DNA of 7,889 nt from JALYXS01 sp051003795 (GCA_051003795.1 JBPCKZ010000241.1:1-7889), one strand, 5' to 3'. Shown: positions 1 to 6,727, numbered from the stretch's first letter. A program made the numbers and translations. The notes: generated from the sequence alone by a model not told the origin.

Positions 1-40
1 ACACTCGTGTGGCCACTTGCTTCGAGCGGCAAGACCCTGT
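1..40. repeat. Edge of a palindromic repeat block
   Basis: Noncoding sequence downstream of the transporter pair. The first ten bases, ACACTCGTGT, form a small palindrome around the core CACTCGTG, and the GG that follows suggests that the left arm (CC) lies outside the window. Bases 16-20 (CTTGC) and 29-33 (GCAAG) could pair around an eight-base loop. This stretch has no counterpart at the right edge, because the right-hand copy stops at the window end exactly where this sequence would begin. It probably belongs to the same repeat array as 41-86, which is inference. Confidence 0.5.
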
Positions 41-60
41 GTCCACACGAGTGTGGACAC
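39..60. other. Perfect hairpin palindrome inside the left repeat
   Basis: GTGTCCACAC at 39-48 is complementary to GTGTGGACAC at 51-60, with GA between them. As RNA this would be a nine-pair stem with a CGAG (or CTCG) four-base loop. It lies downstream of the minus-strand transporter genes and could end transcription or protect the mRNA 3' end. No run of T follows on either strand, so it is not a standard intrinsic terminator. The right copy holds the same stem at 7870-7889, but its last two bases are cut off by the window end. Confidence 0.7.
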
Positions 61-86
61 GGCAGGCACGAGTGCCCGCGCCACAA
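41..86 (-). repeat. 46-bp repeat, left copy (inverted relative to the right copy)
   Basis: Bases 41-86 are the exact reverse complement of 7844-7889, with no mismatch over 46 bp; the match stops at base 87. On the other side it runs to the window end, so the true repeat may be longer. The unit holds two nested palindromes with the same core CACGAGTG (46-53 and 67-74). The first is a long stem (39-60); the second is GGCAC/GTGCC at 65-76. It begins 7 bp after the stop codon of the transporter's second gene and is read in the same sense as that gene. This suggests a dispersed 3'-untranslated element of the REP type (repetitive extragenic palindrome). No open frame of interest and no transposase accompanies it. 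Confidence 0.85.
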
Positions 87-93
87 ACTTCCG

Positions 94-603
94 CTACATC
101 GCAACAAGTGAAACGATAGCAGCGCCCAGCATCACCCAGAGCGTGTCCATCTTGGTAAGCACCAGGAACAAAAAACTGGCCGCCGAAATGCCAATGTACA
201 ACGGCCTGGTCAGCGCGTCGCGCGCGAGCGGCACGGCGGTGGCCAGGATCAGCCCCGCAGCCGCGATCGTGACTGTCTGAATGGCGCTTTTCACCGCCGG
301 GCGCTCCGCCCTTGCCCCAAGGAACCGCAAAAGCGGAATGATCAGAAACGCGGGCGTGACCATGGCAAGGCAACCGGCGCACGCGCCCGGGATGCCCGCG
401 ACGAAATAGCCGACGCTCACCACGTACAGTCCGTTCGGTCCCGGCGCAGTCCGGCCCGCGGCGACGGCAGCGTTCAACTGCCGGTCCGTCAGCACATGGT
501 GAGTTTCCACCAAATCCCGGCGAACCACCGGCAGCGATGTCAACCCGCTGAAAGAGGTCAGCGTCGCCTTTGCCAACAGCAGATAGAGCACGAACGGATT
601 CAT
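94..603 (-). CDS. Chromate ion transporter family protein, C-terminal-type half
   Basis: This 169-residue, strongly hydrophobic protein is one of two halves of a split ChrA-type (CHR family) transporter of the cytoplasmic membrane. Family members export chromate or move related oxyanions; the true substrate here is not known. What is seen: a first helix-like stretch MNPFVLYLLLAKATLTSF, a conserved loop with LTD near residue 38, the family motif APGPNG at residues 53-58, and several further hydrophobic segments to the end (VSLVAM). Residues 15-24 (LTSFSGLTSL) stand where the partner has its FGGG motif. The ATG at 603 overlaps the stop of the upstream half by four bases (ATGA), so translation is probably coupled. 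The frame is open further upstream to about 1152, but that extension is only the shadow of the partner gene. It ends 7 bp before the 46-bp repeat. Confidence 0.87.
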   Translation of the reverse strand: MNPFVLYLLLAKATLTSFSGLTSLPVVRRDLVETHHVLTDRQLNAAVAAGRTAPGPNGLYVVSVGYFVAGIPGACAGCLAMVTPAFLIIPLLRFLGARAERPAVKSAIQTVTIAAAGLILATAVPLARDALTRPLYIGISAASFLFLVLTKMDTLWVMLGAAIVSLVAM

Positions 604-1136
604 GCGCGCCAGAGCAATCCGGCCACCGCGGCCAGAGCCAGAATCGGCACCGGCGATAGACCGAACCACAAGGACAGCACTAACGCCGCCACCGCCACCA
701 CCACGGTTCGGATCCAGCGCATTGCCCGGAACTGCGGCTTCAACAGCAGGAATGCGCCGGTTACCATCATCCCCACGGCCGCGGCCAGCATCCCGGAAAT
801 TGCGGCCATTGCGAACGGGTTCGATTTCCAGACATCGTAACCCGCAGTCATGATCGCCACCAGCGCGGCCGATGGCAGCGATACCGCCAGTACGGCCAAC
901 ACGGCGCCGCGAAAACGCAGCAGATGCCATCCCACACCGGCGCAGAACGCGAGAATGTTCGTTCCCGGCGTCACGCGCGCCAAGCCATAGATCAGCCCGT
1001 ATTTCTCGACCGAAATCCACTGGCGCGTCATCAGTTCGGATTGCATGGCCGACATGGTTGGGTCGCCGCCGCCGAACGTGAGATTCCCGATGCGGAGAAA
1101 AAGCAGCGTCAGCCGGCTCATGGACGGTGGCGTCAT
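600..1136 (-). CDS. Chromate ion transporter family protein, N-terminal-type half
   Basis: This 178-residue membrane protein is the first gene of the split CHR pair. Short single-domain CHR proteins work in pairs in other bacteria (for example YwrA/YwrB of Bacillus subtilis), giving together the two halves of full-length ChrA. Visible features are the FGGG motif at residues 21-24 after an amphipathic start, the loop motif TPGTN at 56-60, and hydrophobic segments at roughly 75-100, 107-132 and 142-176. The start at 1136 is chosen because it is the first ATG in frame; a second ATG at 1121 (MSRLTLLFLR) is a fair alternative, and neither has a strong ribosome binding site. It diverges from cysK with only 18 bp between start codons. 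Family is fairly sure; substrate (chromate, sulfate or other) is open. Confidence 0.87.
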   Translation of the reverse strand: MTPPSMSRLTLLFLRIGNLTFGGGDPTMSAMQSELMTRQWISVEKYGLIYGLARVTPGTNILAFCAGVGWHLLRFRGAVLAVLAVSLPSAALVAIMTAGYDVWKSNPFAMAAISGMLAAAVGMMVTGAFLLLKPQFRAMRWIRTVVVAVAALVLSLWFGLSPVPILALAAVAGLLWRA

Positions 1137-1154
1137 TGAGGTACTCTAACACTT
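1137..1154. promoter_or_regulatory. 18-bp divergent intergenic region, chr pair / cysK
   Basis: Only 18 bp separate the ATG of the transporter gene from the GTG of cysK, which is too short for two full promoters. Any promoter for one gene must lie inside the other's coding region, so the two genes may be regulated together or interfere with each other. GAGG at 1138-1141 could serve cysK as a ribosome binding site, but at 13 bases it is further from the GTG than usual. No -10/-35 pair was recognised with confidence. Confidence 0.35.
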
Positions 1155-2114
1155 GTGACCTACGCCGATAACTCTTTCAGCATTGGAAAAACGCCGCTGG
1201 TAAAGCTCAACCGCGTCACCGACGGCGCGCGCGCCACCGTGCTCGCCAAGATCGAAGGGCGCAACCCGGCGTATTCCGTCAAGTGCCGGATCGGCGCATC
1301 CATGGTGTGGGATGCGGAGAAGCGCGGAATTTTAAGACCGGGGAAGGAATTGATCGAGCCCACCAGCGGGAACACCGGGATCGCGCTCGCGTTCGTCGCC
1401 GCCGCGCGCGGATATCCGATCACGCTCACCATGCCCGAAACCATGTCTACCGAGCGGCGCAAGGTTTTAAAAGTTTTCGGAGCGCACCTCGTTTTGACCG
1501 AGGGTTCGAAAGGAATGGCCGGGGCCATCGCGAAAGCCGAGCAGACTGTCGCCTCCGATCCGGATCGCTACGTGCTGTTGCAGCAGTTCACGAATCCCGC
1601 GAACCCGGAAATTCACTTCCAAACGACCGGACCCGAGATTTGGGACGACACGAACGGTGGGATGGACGTGCTGGTATCCGGCGTCGGTACGGGCGGAAGT
1701 TTGACGGGCATTTCCCGTTATTTCAAGAATGAGAAACGCAAAAAGATTGTCTCCGTTGCCGTGGAGCCGACCAACAGCCCGGTGATTTTGGAGACGCTGA
1801 ATCATCAACCGCTCACGCCGGGACCGCACAAGATTCAGGGGCTCGGCGCGGGTTTTGTTCCCCAAAACCTCGATCTTTCGATGGTGGACCGGGTCGAGCT
1901 GGTCGGGAATGAGGAGTCGATCGAGATGGCGCGCCGGTTGGCCCGCGAAGAGGGAATCCTTTGCGGCATTTCGTGCGGAGCCGCCGCTGCCGTGGCCGTG
2001 CGCCTTGCCAAGGAAGAGCAGTATGAAGGCAAGACCATCGTGACGATTCTGCCCGATTCCGGGGAACGCTACCTAAGCAGCGTTCTGTTCGAGGGAATGT
2101 TCGAAGGCTCGTAG
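1155..2114 (+). CDS. cysK: Cysteine synthase A (O-acetylserine sulfhydrylase)
   Basis: This 319-residue cytosolic enzyme makes L-cysteine from O-acetylserine and sulfide, using pyridoxal phosphate (PLP). The motif SVKCRIG carries the PLP lysine, K43. PTSGNTG (69-75) is the substrate-binding loop, GVGTGGS (176-182) holds the PLP phosphate, and S273 in GISCGAA faces the cofactor ring. The SVKCR form of the active-site motif, the segment GPHKIQGLGAGF (223-234) and the C-terminal SGERYLSS are those of the enterobacterial CysK type rather than CysM or cystathionine beta-synthase. Length is close to E. coli CysK (323). The start is GTG: an in-frame stop lies at 1137-1139 and no ATG precedes the conserved IGKTPLVKLN, and this start aligns with the family N-terminus (from memory). 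No serine acetyltransferase gene is present nearby. All catalytic residues are intact. Confidence 0.96.
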   Translation: MTYADNSFSIGKTPLVKLNRVTDGARATVLAKIEGRNPAYSVKCRIGASMVWDAEKRGILRPGKELIEPTSGNTGIALAFVAAARGYPITLTMPETMSTERRKVLKVFGAHLVLTEGSKGMAGAIAKAEQTVASDPDRYVLLQQFTNPANPEIHFQTTGPEIWDDTNGGMDVLVSGVGTGGSLTGISRYFKNEKRKKIVSVAVEPTNSPVILETLNHQPLTPGPHKIQGLGAGFVPQNLDLSMVDRVELVGNEESIEMARRLAREEGILCGISCGAAAAVAVRLAKEEQYEGKTIVTILPDSGERYLSSVLFEGMFEGS

Positions 2115-2159
2115 CCGCCGTGCGGCGTGACGTTTCCGCGGCCGCTTCGTCCATATTGC

Positions 2160-2164
2160 GGAGG
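2160..2164 (+). promoter_or_regulatory. Ribosome binding site GGAGG
   Basis: GGAGG lies five bases before the ATG at 2170. It decides the start of the small exported protein: the in-frame GTG at 2164 overlaps this site and is therefore unlikely to be used. Confidence 0.8.
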
Positions 2165-2169
2165 TGTGC

Positions 2170-2520
2170 ATGAATCGGCGGGAATACGTGTCCATCGCTG
2201 CACTCGTGGTAGCGGGAAGTTTTGCGGGCGGCGCCCTTTCGACCCGGCTGTTCTCCACGCCGGCGGTATTGGCGCAGAGCCTTCCTCATCCAAAAACGTT
2301 TTCGGCGGAGTCGTTCATCCTGCTCGACGCGGACGGCAAAAAGCAGGGGGAAATCGCGTCCTCCCGCTCAGGCGGGGAGATCCGCCTGCTGGATGCGGAC
2401 GGTGTCAAACGCGTGGAGCTGAGCGCTCAGGGCGACATGCGCGTGTTCGATAGGAACGGTCAACCAATCTGGTCCGCGCCGGCCCGTTTGCGAATGCTGC
2501 CGGCGGGCGGTAAGCCCTAG
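2170..2520 (+). CDS. Small probably exported protein with three 'LLDADG' repeats
   Basis: No named function is recognised for this 116-residue protein. It starts with MNRREY, then a hydrophobic stretch at about residues 7-24, followed by PAVLAQS, where VLA (33-35) could be a signal peptidase I site; it could instead stay anchored by one helix. The rest is three related units: FILLDADGKKQGEI from 49, EIRLLDADGVKRVEL from 70, and MRVFDRNGQPIW from 90. The D-x-(D/N)-G turns sit at D53, D75 and D94, so units are about 19-22 residues long, likely short beta strands with turns. Similar repeat proteins are, to my memory, common in Solibacter-type Acidobacteria. It follows cysK by 55 bp on the same strand and may be cotranscribed. 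It converges on ggt, sharing four bases at the stop codons. Confidence 0.8.
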   Translation: MNRREYVSIAALVVAGSFAGGALSTRLFSTPAVLAQSLPHPKTFSAESFILLDADGKKQGEIASSRSGGEIRLLDADGVKRVELSAQGDMRVFDRNGQPIWSAPARLRMLPAGGKP

Positions 2521-4166
2521 AAATACGGCGCGGGCTCGGGAATCGCCGCGCCGTCCTTTCGCGGCGAAGATGCGCCATAGTTTACGCCCGCCGCCGAGTC
2601 GTGCAGCACCGCTTGGCCGCCGCCCATAACGCTCGAGTAAGCGCCCACTACTTGCAGTCGGTGCCCTAACCGGCCAAGCTCTTCGAGCGTTTCCGCCGGA
2701 ACGCTGTTTTCAATCGCCGCGTCGCATCCTCCGAATGTTTGTTTCGTGAAACGCGGCGCTTCGAGCGCGGCTTGGATATTCATTCCGTGGTCGACCATAT
2801 TCGAAACGAATTGTGCGTGCGCCTGCGCTTGATTAAACCCGCCCATGATGCCGAATCCAATATGAACATCGCCCTTCTCCATGAAGGCGGGAATAATGGT
2901 GTGCAGCGGGCGCTTGCGAGGCGCGAGGGCGTTGGGATGGGTTGGGTCCAGATCGAAAAGAGCGCCGCGATTCTGCAGGTGAAAGCCGAATCCATTAACC
3001 GCGATGCCGGAGCCGAAACTTTGATAGAGGCTCTGGATGAGCGAAGCGATGTTGCCGTCGCGATCGACGACGCTTAGATAAACCGTGTCGCCTCCAAGAC
3101 CAAGCGGGTTGCCGGGCCGCTCGGAGCAGTGCGCTTGCTTTGGGTCGATCAGCGCCGCGCGTGCCGCAGCATATTCTTTCGAAATGAGCGCGCCGGTGGG
3201 GATGTGGCTGTGACGCGGGTCGGCCACGTATTTGTGCAGGTCGTCGTACGCCAGTTTTTGCGCCTCCATCTTTAGATGGAACGCGCCAGCGCTGTTGGGC
3301 GCCAGGTCCGGAATTGGAAACCGCTCCAGTATGTTGAGCATTTCGAGCGCGGCAAGCCCTTGACCGTTGGGCGGCAACTCGTATACGGTCCAATCCCGAT
3401 AACGCGTGGAGATGGGCGTCACCCACTCGGATTCATACTCGCTTAAATCCGCGCTCGACACCGTTCCCCCAAACTCGTCCGACGTTCGCAAGATCGCCTT
3501 TGCGATGGGTCCTCGGTAGAACGCGTCCGCGCCTTCCTGCGCGATCGCTTGCAGCGCTTTCGGGAGCTCGGGATTACAAAAAACTTCGCCCAGCACGGGC
3601 GCCTTCCCATGCGGCAGGAAAAGCCGGCGCGCGTAGTCGTTCGCGGATAATTTCCCGGTCGAATCGCTCCAGTGCCCCTGAATGATTTCCGTCAGCGGGA
3701 ATCCGTTCCGCGCGAAATAAAGCGCCGGCGAAAATAATTCCAGCCAAGGCAGCCGTCCGAAGCGCTGGTGCAATCGCGACCAGCCGTCCACGCAGCCCGG
3801 CACCGTAATGGAATGCACGCCCAACTCGGGCATGCGCGCAAAACCGCCCTTTTGCAAAAAATCGATGGTGAGACTTTTCGGTGCCCAGCCGCTGGCGTTA
3901 ATACCGGTCAGCGTGCCGGTTTTTGCTTCCCGGCAGATGGCGAAGAGATCGCCGCCGATGCCGTCGCTCATGGGTTCGACGACCCCCAATACGGCATTCG
4001 CGGCAATAGCCGCATCCACGGCCGAGCCCCCGCGCGCGAGCACTTGAGCTCCCGCCTGAGAAGCGAGTGTTTGACTGGTCGCGACGATTCCCAGCGAAGA
4101 AATCACCATCGATCGGGCTTGGTTTCTACCGGTACGGATCTCTGGGGATTGCGGATAGAGAGGCAT
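2517..4166 (-). CDS. ggt: Gamma-glutamyltransferase, YwrD-like
   Basis: This 549-residue enzyme belongs to the N-terminal nucleophile hydrolases: it transfers or hydrolyses the gamma-glutamyl group of glutathione and related compounds. The proenzyme normally cuts itself before a threonine to give large and small subunits. Here that is T361 in GGDTVYLSVVD, giving subunits of about 360 and 189 residues. Other family marks are VATSQTLASQAG (28-39), GGSAVDAAIAANAV (46-59), EPMSDGIGGDLFA (64-76), the segment KRPLHTIIPAF (418-428), the glycine pair in MGGFNQAQAH (441-450), and SPRKDG (534-539) near the end. These resemble the B. subtilis YwrD group more than E. coli Ggt. No clear signal peptide is seen, so it may act in the cytosol, although many family members are exported. 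The ATG at 4166 has AAGG just upstream; M20 is a less likely start. It diverges from hypF. Confidence 0.93.
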   Translation of the reverse strand: MPLYPQSPEIRTGRNQARSMVISSLGIVATSQTLASQAGAQVLARGGSAVDAAIAANAVLGVVEPMSDGIGGDLFAICREAKTGTLTGINASGWAPKSLTIDFLQKGGFARMPELGVHSITVPGCVDGWSRLHQRFGRLPWLELFSPALYFARNGFPLTEIIQGHWSDSTGKLSANDYARRLFLPHGKAPVLGEVFCNPELPKALQAIAQEGADAFYRGPIAKAILRTSDEFGGTVSSADLSEYESEWVTPISTRYRDWTVYELPPNGQGLAALEMLNILERFPIPDLAPNSAGAFHLKMEAQKLAYDDLHKYVADPRHSHIPTGALISKEYAAARAALIDPKQAHCSERPGNPLGLGGDTVYLSVVDRDGNIASLIQSLYQSFGSGIAVNGFGFHLQNRGALFDLDPTHPNALAPRKRPLHTIIPAFMEKGDVHIGFGIMGGFNQAQAHAQFVSNMVDHGMNIQAALEAPRFTKQTFGGCDAAIENSVPAETLEELGRLGHRLQVVGAYSSVMGGGQAVLHDSAAGVNYGASSPRKDGAAIPEPAPYF

Positions 4167-4194
4167 TACCTTGCGCTAAGATTAGCTCGTCCCG
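4167..4194. promoter_or_regulatory. 28-bp divergent intergenic region, ggt / hypF
   Basis: Only 28 bp lie between the start codons of ggt and hypF, so promoters must extend into coding sequence. TAAGAT at 4177-4182 resembles a -10 box for hypF, but no good -35 hexamer stands at the right distance, and it would give a very short leader. On the minus strand, AAGG near the ggt start could serve as its ribosome binding site. The hypF start has no recognisable ribosome binding site. These are weak assignments. Confidence 0.3.
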
Positions 4195-6438
4195 ATGCTC
4201 ACCCGCTACCGGATCGGCATAAGCGGCGTCGTCCAGGGCGTTGGATTCCGTCCGTTCACCAAACGCTTGGCGGATCGCTTAGGTATTCGCGGCAACGTGA
4301 CGAATACGGCGGGCGGCGTTGTCATCGAGATCGATACGGAGACGCCTTCGCGTGCCCAAGATTTCGCGGCGGCGATCCGCGCGGGGGCGCCCGTTCTCGC
4401 CCGAATCGAACGTCTCGAAGTGATCGCGTTGGGAAAGCCTGCCGGCTACTCCTCGTTCACAATTCTGGCGAGCGTTCCCGACCCCCGGAGCTTTACCCTG
4501 ATTTCACCCGATATCGCCGTTTGCGCGGATTGTCTTCGGGAAACGCGCGATCCCAACGACCGCCGTCATCGCTATCCGTTTACGAATTGCACGAATTGCG
4601 GCCCGCGTTATTCCATCACAAAGGCGGTCCCGTACGATCGCGCCAACACCACGATGGCATCGTTCCAAATGTGTTCGCGTTGCGCGGCGGAGTACGCGAA
4701 TTCCGACGACCGGCGGTTCCACGCCGAGCCTAACGCCTGCCCGGTTTGCGGCCCCAAATTGGACATCAAATTGGATACGGCCATTGCGGCATTGGAACAG
4801 GGTCGGATCGTCGCGATCAAAGGGCTAGGCGGCTTTCAACTTGCGTGTGACGCGCACTCGGCGGCGGCCGTCGACCGCTTGCGGACGATGAAGAAGCGCA
4901 GCCGGAAACCGTTCGCGGTCATGATGCGCGATGCCAATACAGTCGTGCGGTATTGCGACTTGAGTTCCGACGAGATGGAACTGCTGGAATCGCCAACCGC
5001 TCCCATCGTGCTGCTCAACATGCATTCCGAGGGCGTGTTGCCGCCGCGCGTCGCGCCGGGCCTGCGGGAGCTCGGCGTGATGCTGCCATACACGCCCCTG
5101 CATCATTTGCTGTTCGGCCGGAGTCTTTTCTGCCTGGTGATGACGAGCGGCAACATCAGCGAGGAGCCTATCGTCATATCAAACGAAGAGGCCCGCCGGA
5201 AACTCGCGCCTCTGTCCGATCTGGCGCTAATGCACGATCGCGAGATCTTCATGCGGGTCGACGATTCCGTCGTGCGTATGCACGACGGAGTGCCGCGCGT
5301 GCTGCGACGCGCGCGAGGCTACGCGCCCGACGCGATCGATCTGGGTTTTGAGGCAAGCGAAGTCCTCGCGTGCGGCGGCGAACTGAAGAATACGTTCTGT
5401 CTCACCAAGGGGCATTACGCGATCCCGAGCCAGCACATCGGCGATATGGAAAACCTCGATACCCTCGAGTTCTACGAAGAAACTCTCCGTAATTTAAAGC
5501 AGGTTTATCGCGCCGCGCCGCGGCTCATCGCGCACGACATGCATCCGGGCTATACGACAACGCGATGGGCGGCCGCGCAACCGGAACCCAAAATCGGCGT
5601 GCAGCACCACCACGCGCATATCGCAAGTTGCATGGCGGAAAACGGGCTACTGGAAAAGGCCATCGGCGTCGCCTTCGACGGGACCGGCTACGGAACCGAT
5701 GGCCAAATCTGGGGCGGCGAATTCCTGATTTGCGGCTACGCCGGCTTCGAACGCGCGGCGCACCTGCGTTATGTTCCGCTGATCGGAGGCGACCAAGCCG
5801 TGCGCGACGGCTATCGAATGGCGGCCGCGCATCTGCACGACGCTTTTGGGAGTCCCTATCGCGAGCGCGAACTGCCCGTTTGGAACGCGGCGCCCGCCTC
5901 TACCTGGAAAATCTTCGACCGTCTGCTCGAACGGCCGAACCTGCTCACTTCGAGCTGCGGCCGGCTCTTCGATGCCGTCTCGGCTTTAACTGGCGTGTGC
6001 CAATCGAGCGGGTACGAGGGCGAAGCCGCCATGCTTCTCGAAGGCATCGCTCGGAAGAAGGGCGCGGAAGCTTACCCTTTTTCGTTCGATTCCGGCGAGT
6101 TTCCGTGGAGCATCGACACGCGCCCCATGATTCGGGAGATCGCGGGCGCGGTTTCCGCCGGATGTGATGCCGCGCACGTGTCGGCTTGCTTTCACGAGAC
6201 CGTCGGGAATATCATTGAATCGGTTTGCGTGGGCCTGCGCGAAAGAACGGGCATCAAGATAGTTTGCCTGAGCGGCGGAACGTTCCAGAACTTCACGCTG
6301 CTCCGCGGTGCGGCCGACCGGTTGAACCGGCGCGGCTTCCAGGTGCTCACTCACGCGAAAGTTCCTCCCAACGATGGCGGCATCTCTCTCGGCCAAGCCG
6401 TTATCGCGGCCACAATTCTCCAATGTCAAAGGATATGA
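4195..6438 (+). CDS. hypF: Carbamoyltransferase HypF, [NiFe]-hydrogenase maturation
   Basis: HypF (747 residues) uses carbamoyl phosphate and ATP to make carbamoyl adenylate and passes the carbamoyl group to the C-terminal cysteine of HypE; this becomes the cyanide ligands of the hydrogenase iron. All expected domains are present in order. An acylphosphatase-like domain (about 1-90) carries VQGVGFRPF with R19 and N34. A double zinc finger has cysteine pairs 110/113, 132/135, 160/163 and 182/185. A YrdC-like nucleotide-binding domain spans about 190-375 (KKRSRKPFAVM; MTSGNISEEP). A Kae1-like domain to the end holds HHHAH (471-475), AFDGTGYGTDG (493-503), LSGGTFQN (692-699) and PPNDGGISLGQ. Length matches E. 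coli HypF (750). It opens the hypFCD cluster; its last bases contain the ribosome binding site of hypC. No truncation or missing key residue is seen. Confidence 0.97.
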   Translation: MLTRYRIGISGVVQGVGFRPFTKRLADRLGIRGNVTNTAGGVVIEIDTETPSRAQDFAAAIRAGAPVLARIERLEVIALGKPAGYSSFTILASVPDPRSFTLISPDIAVCADCLRETRDPNDRRHRYPFTNCTNCGPRYSITKAVPYDRANTTMASFQMCSRCAAEYANSDDRRFHAEPNACPVCGPKLDIKLDTAIAALEQGRIVAIKGLGGFQLACDAHSAAAVDRLRTMKKRSRKPFAVMMRDANTVVRYCDLSSDEMELLESPTAPIVLLNMHSEGVLPPRVAPGLRELGVMLPYTPLHHLLFGRSLFCLVMTSGNISEEPIVISNEEARRKLAPLSDLALMHDREIFMRVDDSVVRMHDGVPRVLRRARGYAPDAIDLGFEASEVLACGGELKNTFCLTKGHYAIPSQHIGDMENLDTLEFYEETLRNLKQVYRAAPRLIAHDMHPGYTTTRWAAAQPEPKIGVQHHHAHIASCMAENGLLEKAIGVAFDGTGYGTDGQIWGGEFLICGYAGFERAAHLRYVPLIGGDQAVRDGYRMAAAHLHDAFGSPYRERELPVWNAAPASTWKIFDRLLERPNLLTSSCGRLFDAVSALTGVCQSSGYEGEAAMLLEGIARKKGAEAYPFSFDSGEFPWSIDTRPMIREIAGAVSAGCDAAHVSACFHETVGNIIESVCVGLRERTGIKIVCLSGGTFQNFTLLRGAADRLNRRGFQVLTHAKVPPNDGGISLGQAVIAATILQCQRI
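6428..6433 (+). promoter_or_regulatory. Ribosome binding site of hypC
   Basis: AAAGGA lies nine bases before the ATG at 6443, inside the last codons of hypF. It supports the start that gives the conserved MCLAIPGK N-terminus over any upstream in-frame start. Confidence 0.65.
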
Positions 6439-6442
6439 TCCG

Positions 6443-6727
6443 ATGTGTCTCGCTATTCCAGGAAAGGTCGTCGAGTTTCACGATACAAATGGCGTGCGCA
6501 TGGCCAAGGTGGACTTTGGCGGCATCACGCGCGAGGCGTGTCTCGAGTACGTGCCCGAGACGCGGCTCGGCGAATATGTGATGGTGCACGTCGGCTTCGC
6601 CATCGCCAAGGTCGACGAGGAAGAGGCGGCGAGAACTTACAGCTACCTCGAAGAGATGGATCAGCTTGGCGAGCTGTACGACGCCGATTCGGAGCGGCAC
6701 GTGGAGCGAACCGATGAAGTACCTTGA
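6443..6727 (+). CDS. hypC: Hydrogenase maturation chaperone HypC
   Basis: HypC is a small chaperone (94 residues) of the HypC/HybG/HupF family. With HypD it carries the Fe(CN)2CO group while it is assembled, then delivers it to the hydrogenase large-subunit precursor. The hallmark N-terminus MCLAIPGKV is complete. C2, exposed after removal of Met1, is the essential cysteine, and H49 in VHVGFAI corresponds to the conserved histidine of the family. The end, EEEAARTYSYLEEM, is the usual C-terminal helix, followed by about 22 extra polar residues. The gene starts four bases after the hypF stop and overlaps hypD by 14 bases, so the three genes are surely one transcription unit. The upstream in-frame extension (from 6374) lies inside hypF and is not used. 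Confidence 0.96.
   Translation: MCLAIPGKVVEFHDTNGVRMAKVDFGGITREACLEYVPETRLGEYVMVHVGFAIAKVDEEEAARTYSYLEEMDQLGELYDADSERHVERTDEVP
6703..6706 (+). promoter_or_regulatory. Ribosome binding site of hypD
   Basis: GGAG lies seven bases before the ATG at 6714, within the hypC coding sequence. It supports the start MKYLDEYRD rather than the in-frame ATG at 6666, whose 16 extra residues (MASCTTPIR...) do not look like the family. Confidence 0.65.

Noticed and set aside
604..1152. Long upstream extension of the second transporter gene (frame open from about 1152)
   Set aside because: It overlaps the whole first transporter gene in another frame, is arginine/glycine-rich without membrane character, and the hydrophobic family sequence begins only at the ATG at 603.
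2114..2126. Possible terminator after cysK (GCCGC/GCGGC around CGT)
   Set aside because: The stem is only five pairs, starts in the stop codon, and no T run follows; it is likely a chance product of GC-rich sequence.
2201..2208. Another copy of the core CACTCGTG inside the small exported gene
   Set aside because: The flanking bases do not form a palindrome, so this is most likely a chance match of eight bases.
1813..2289. Minus-strand open frame of 158 codons across the end of cysK
   Set aside because: It lies opposite a clearly conserved gene, and its product is arginine- and proline-rich, as is typical of antisense frames in GC-rich DNA.
3768..4733. Plus-strand open frame of 321 codons over the ggt start and hypF start
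   Set aside because: It runs antisense to ggt and out of frame in hypF, both well supported; no recognisable protein.
5565..6167. Plus-strand open frame of 200 codons inside hypF
   Set aside because: It is a shifted frame within a fully conserved domain of hypF; the arginine-rich product has no family features.
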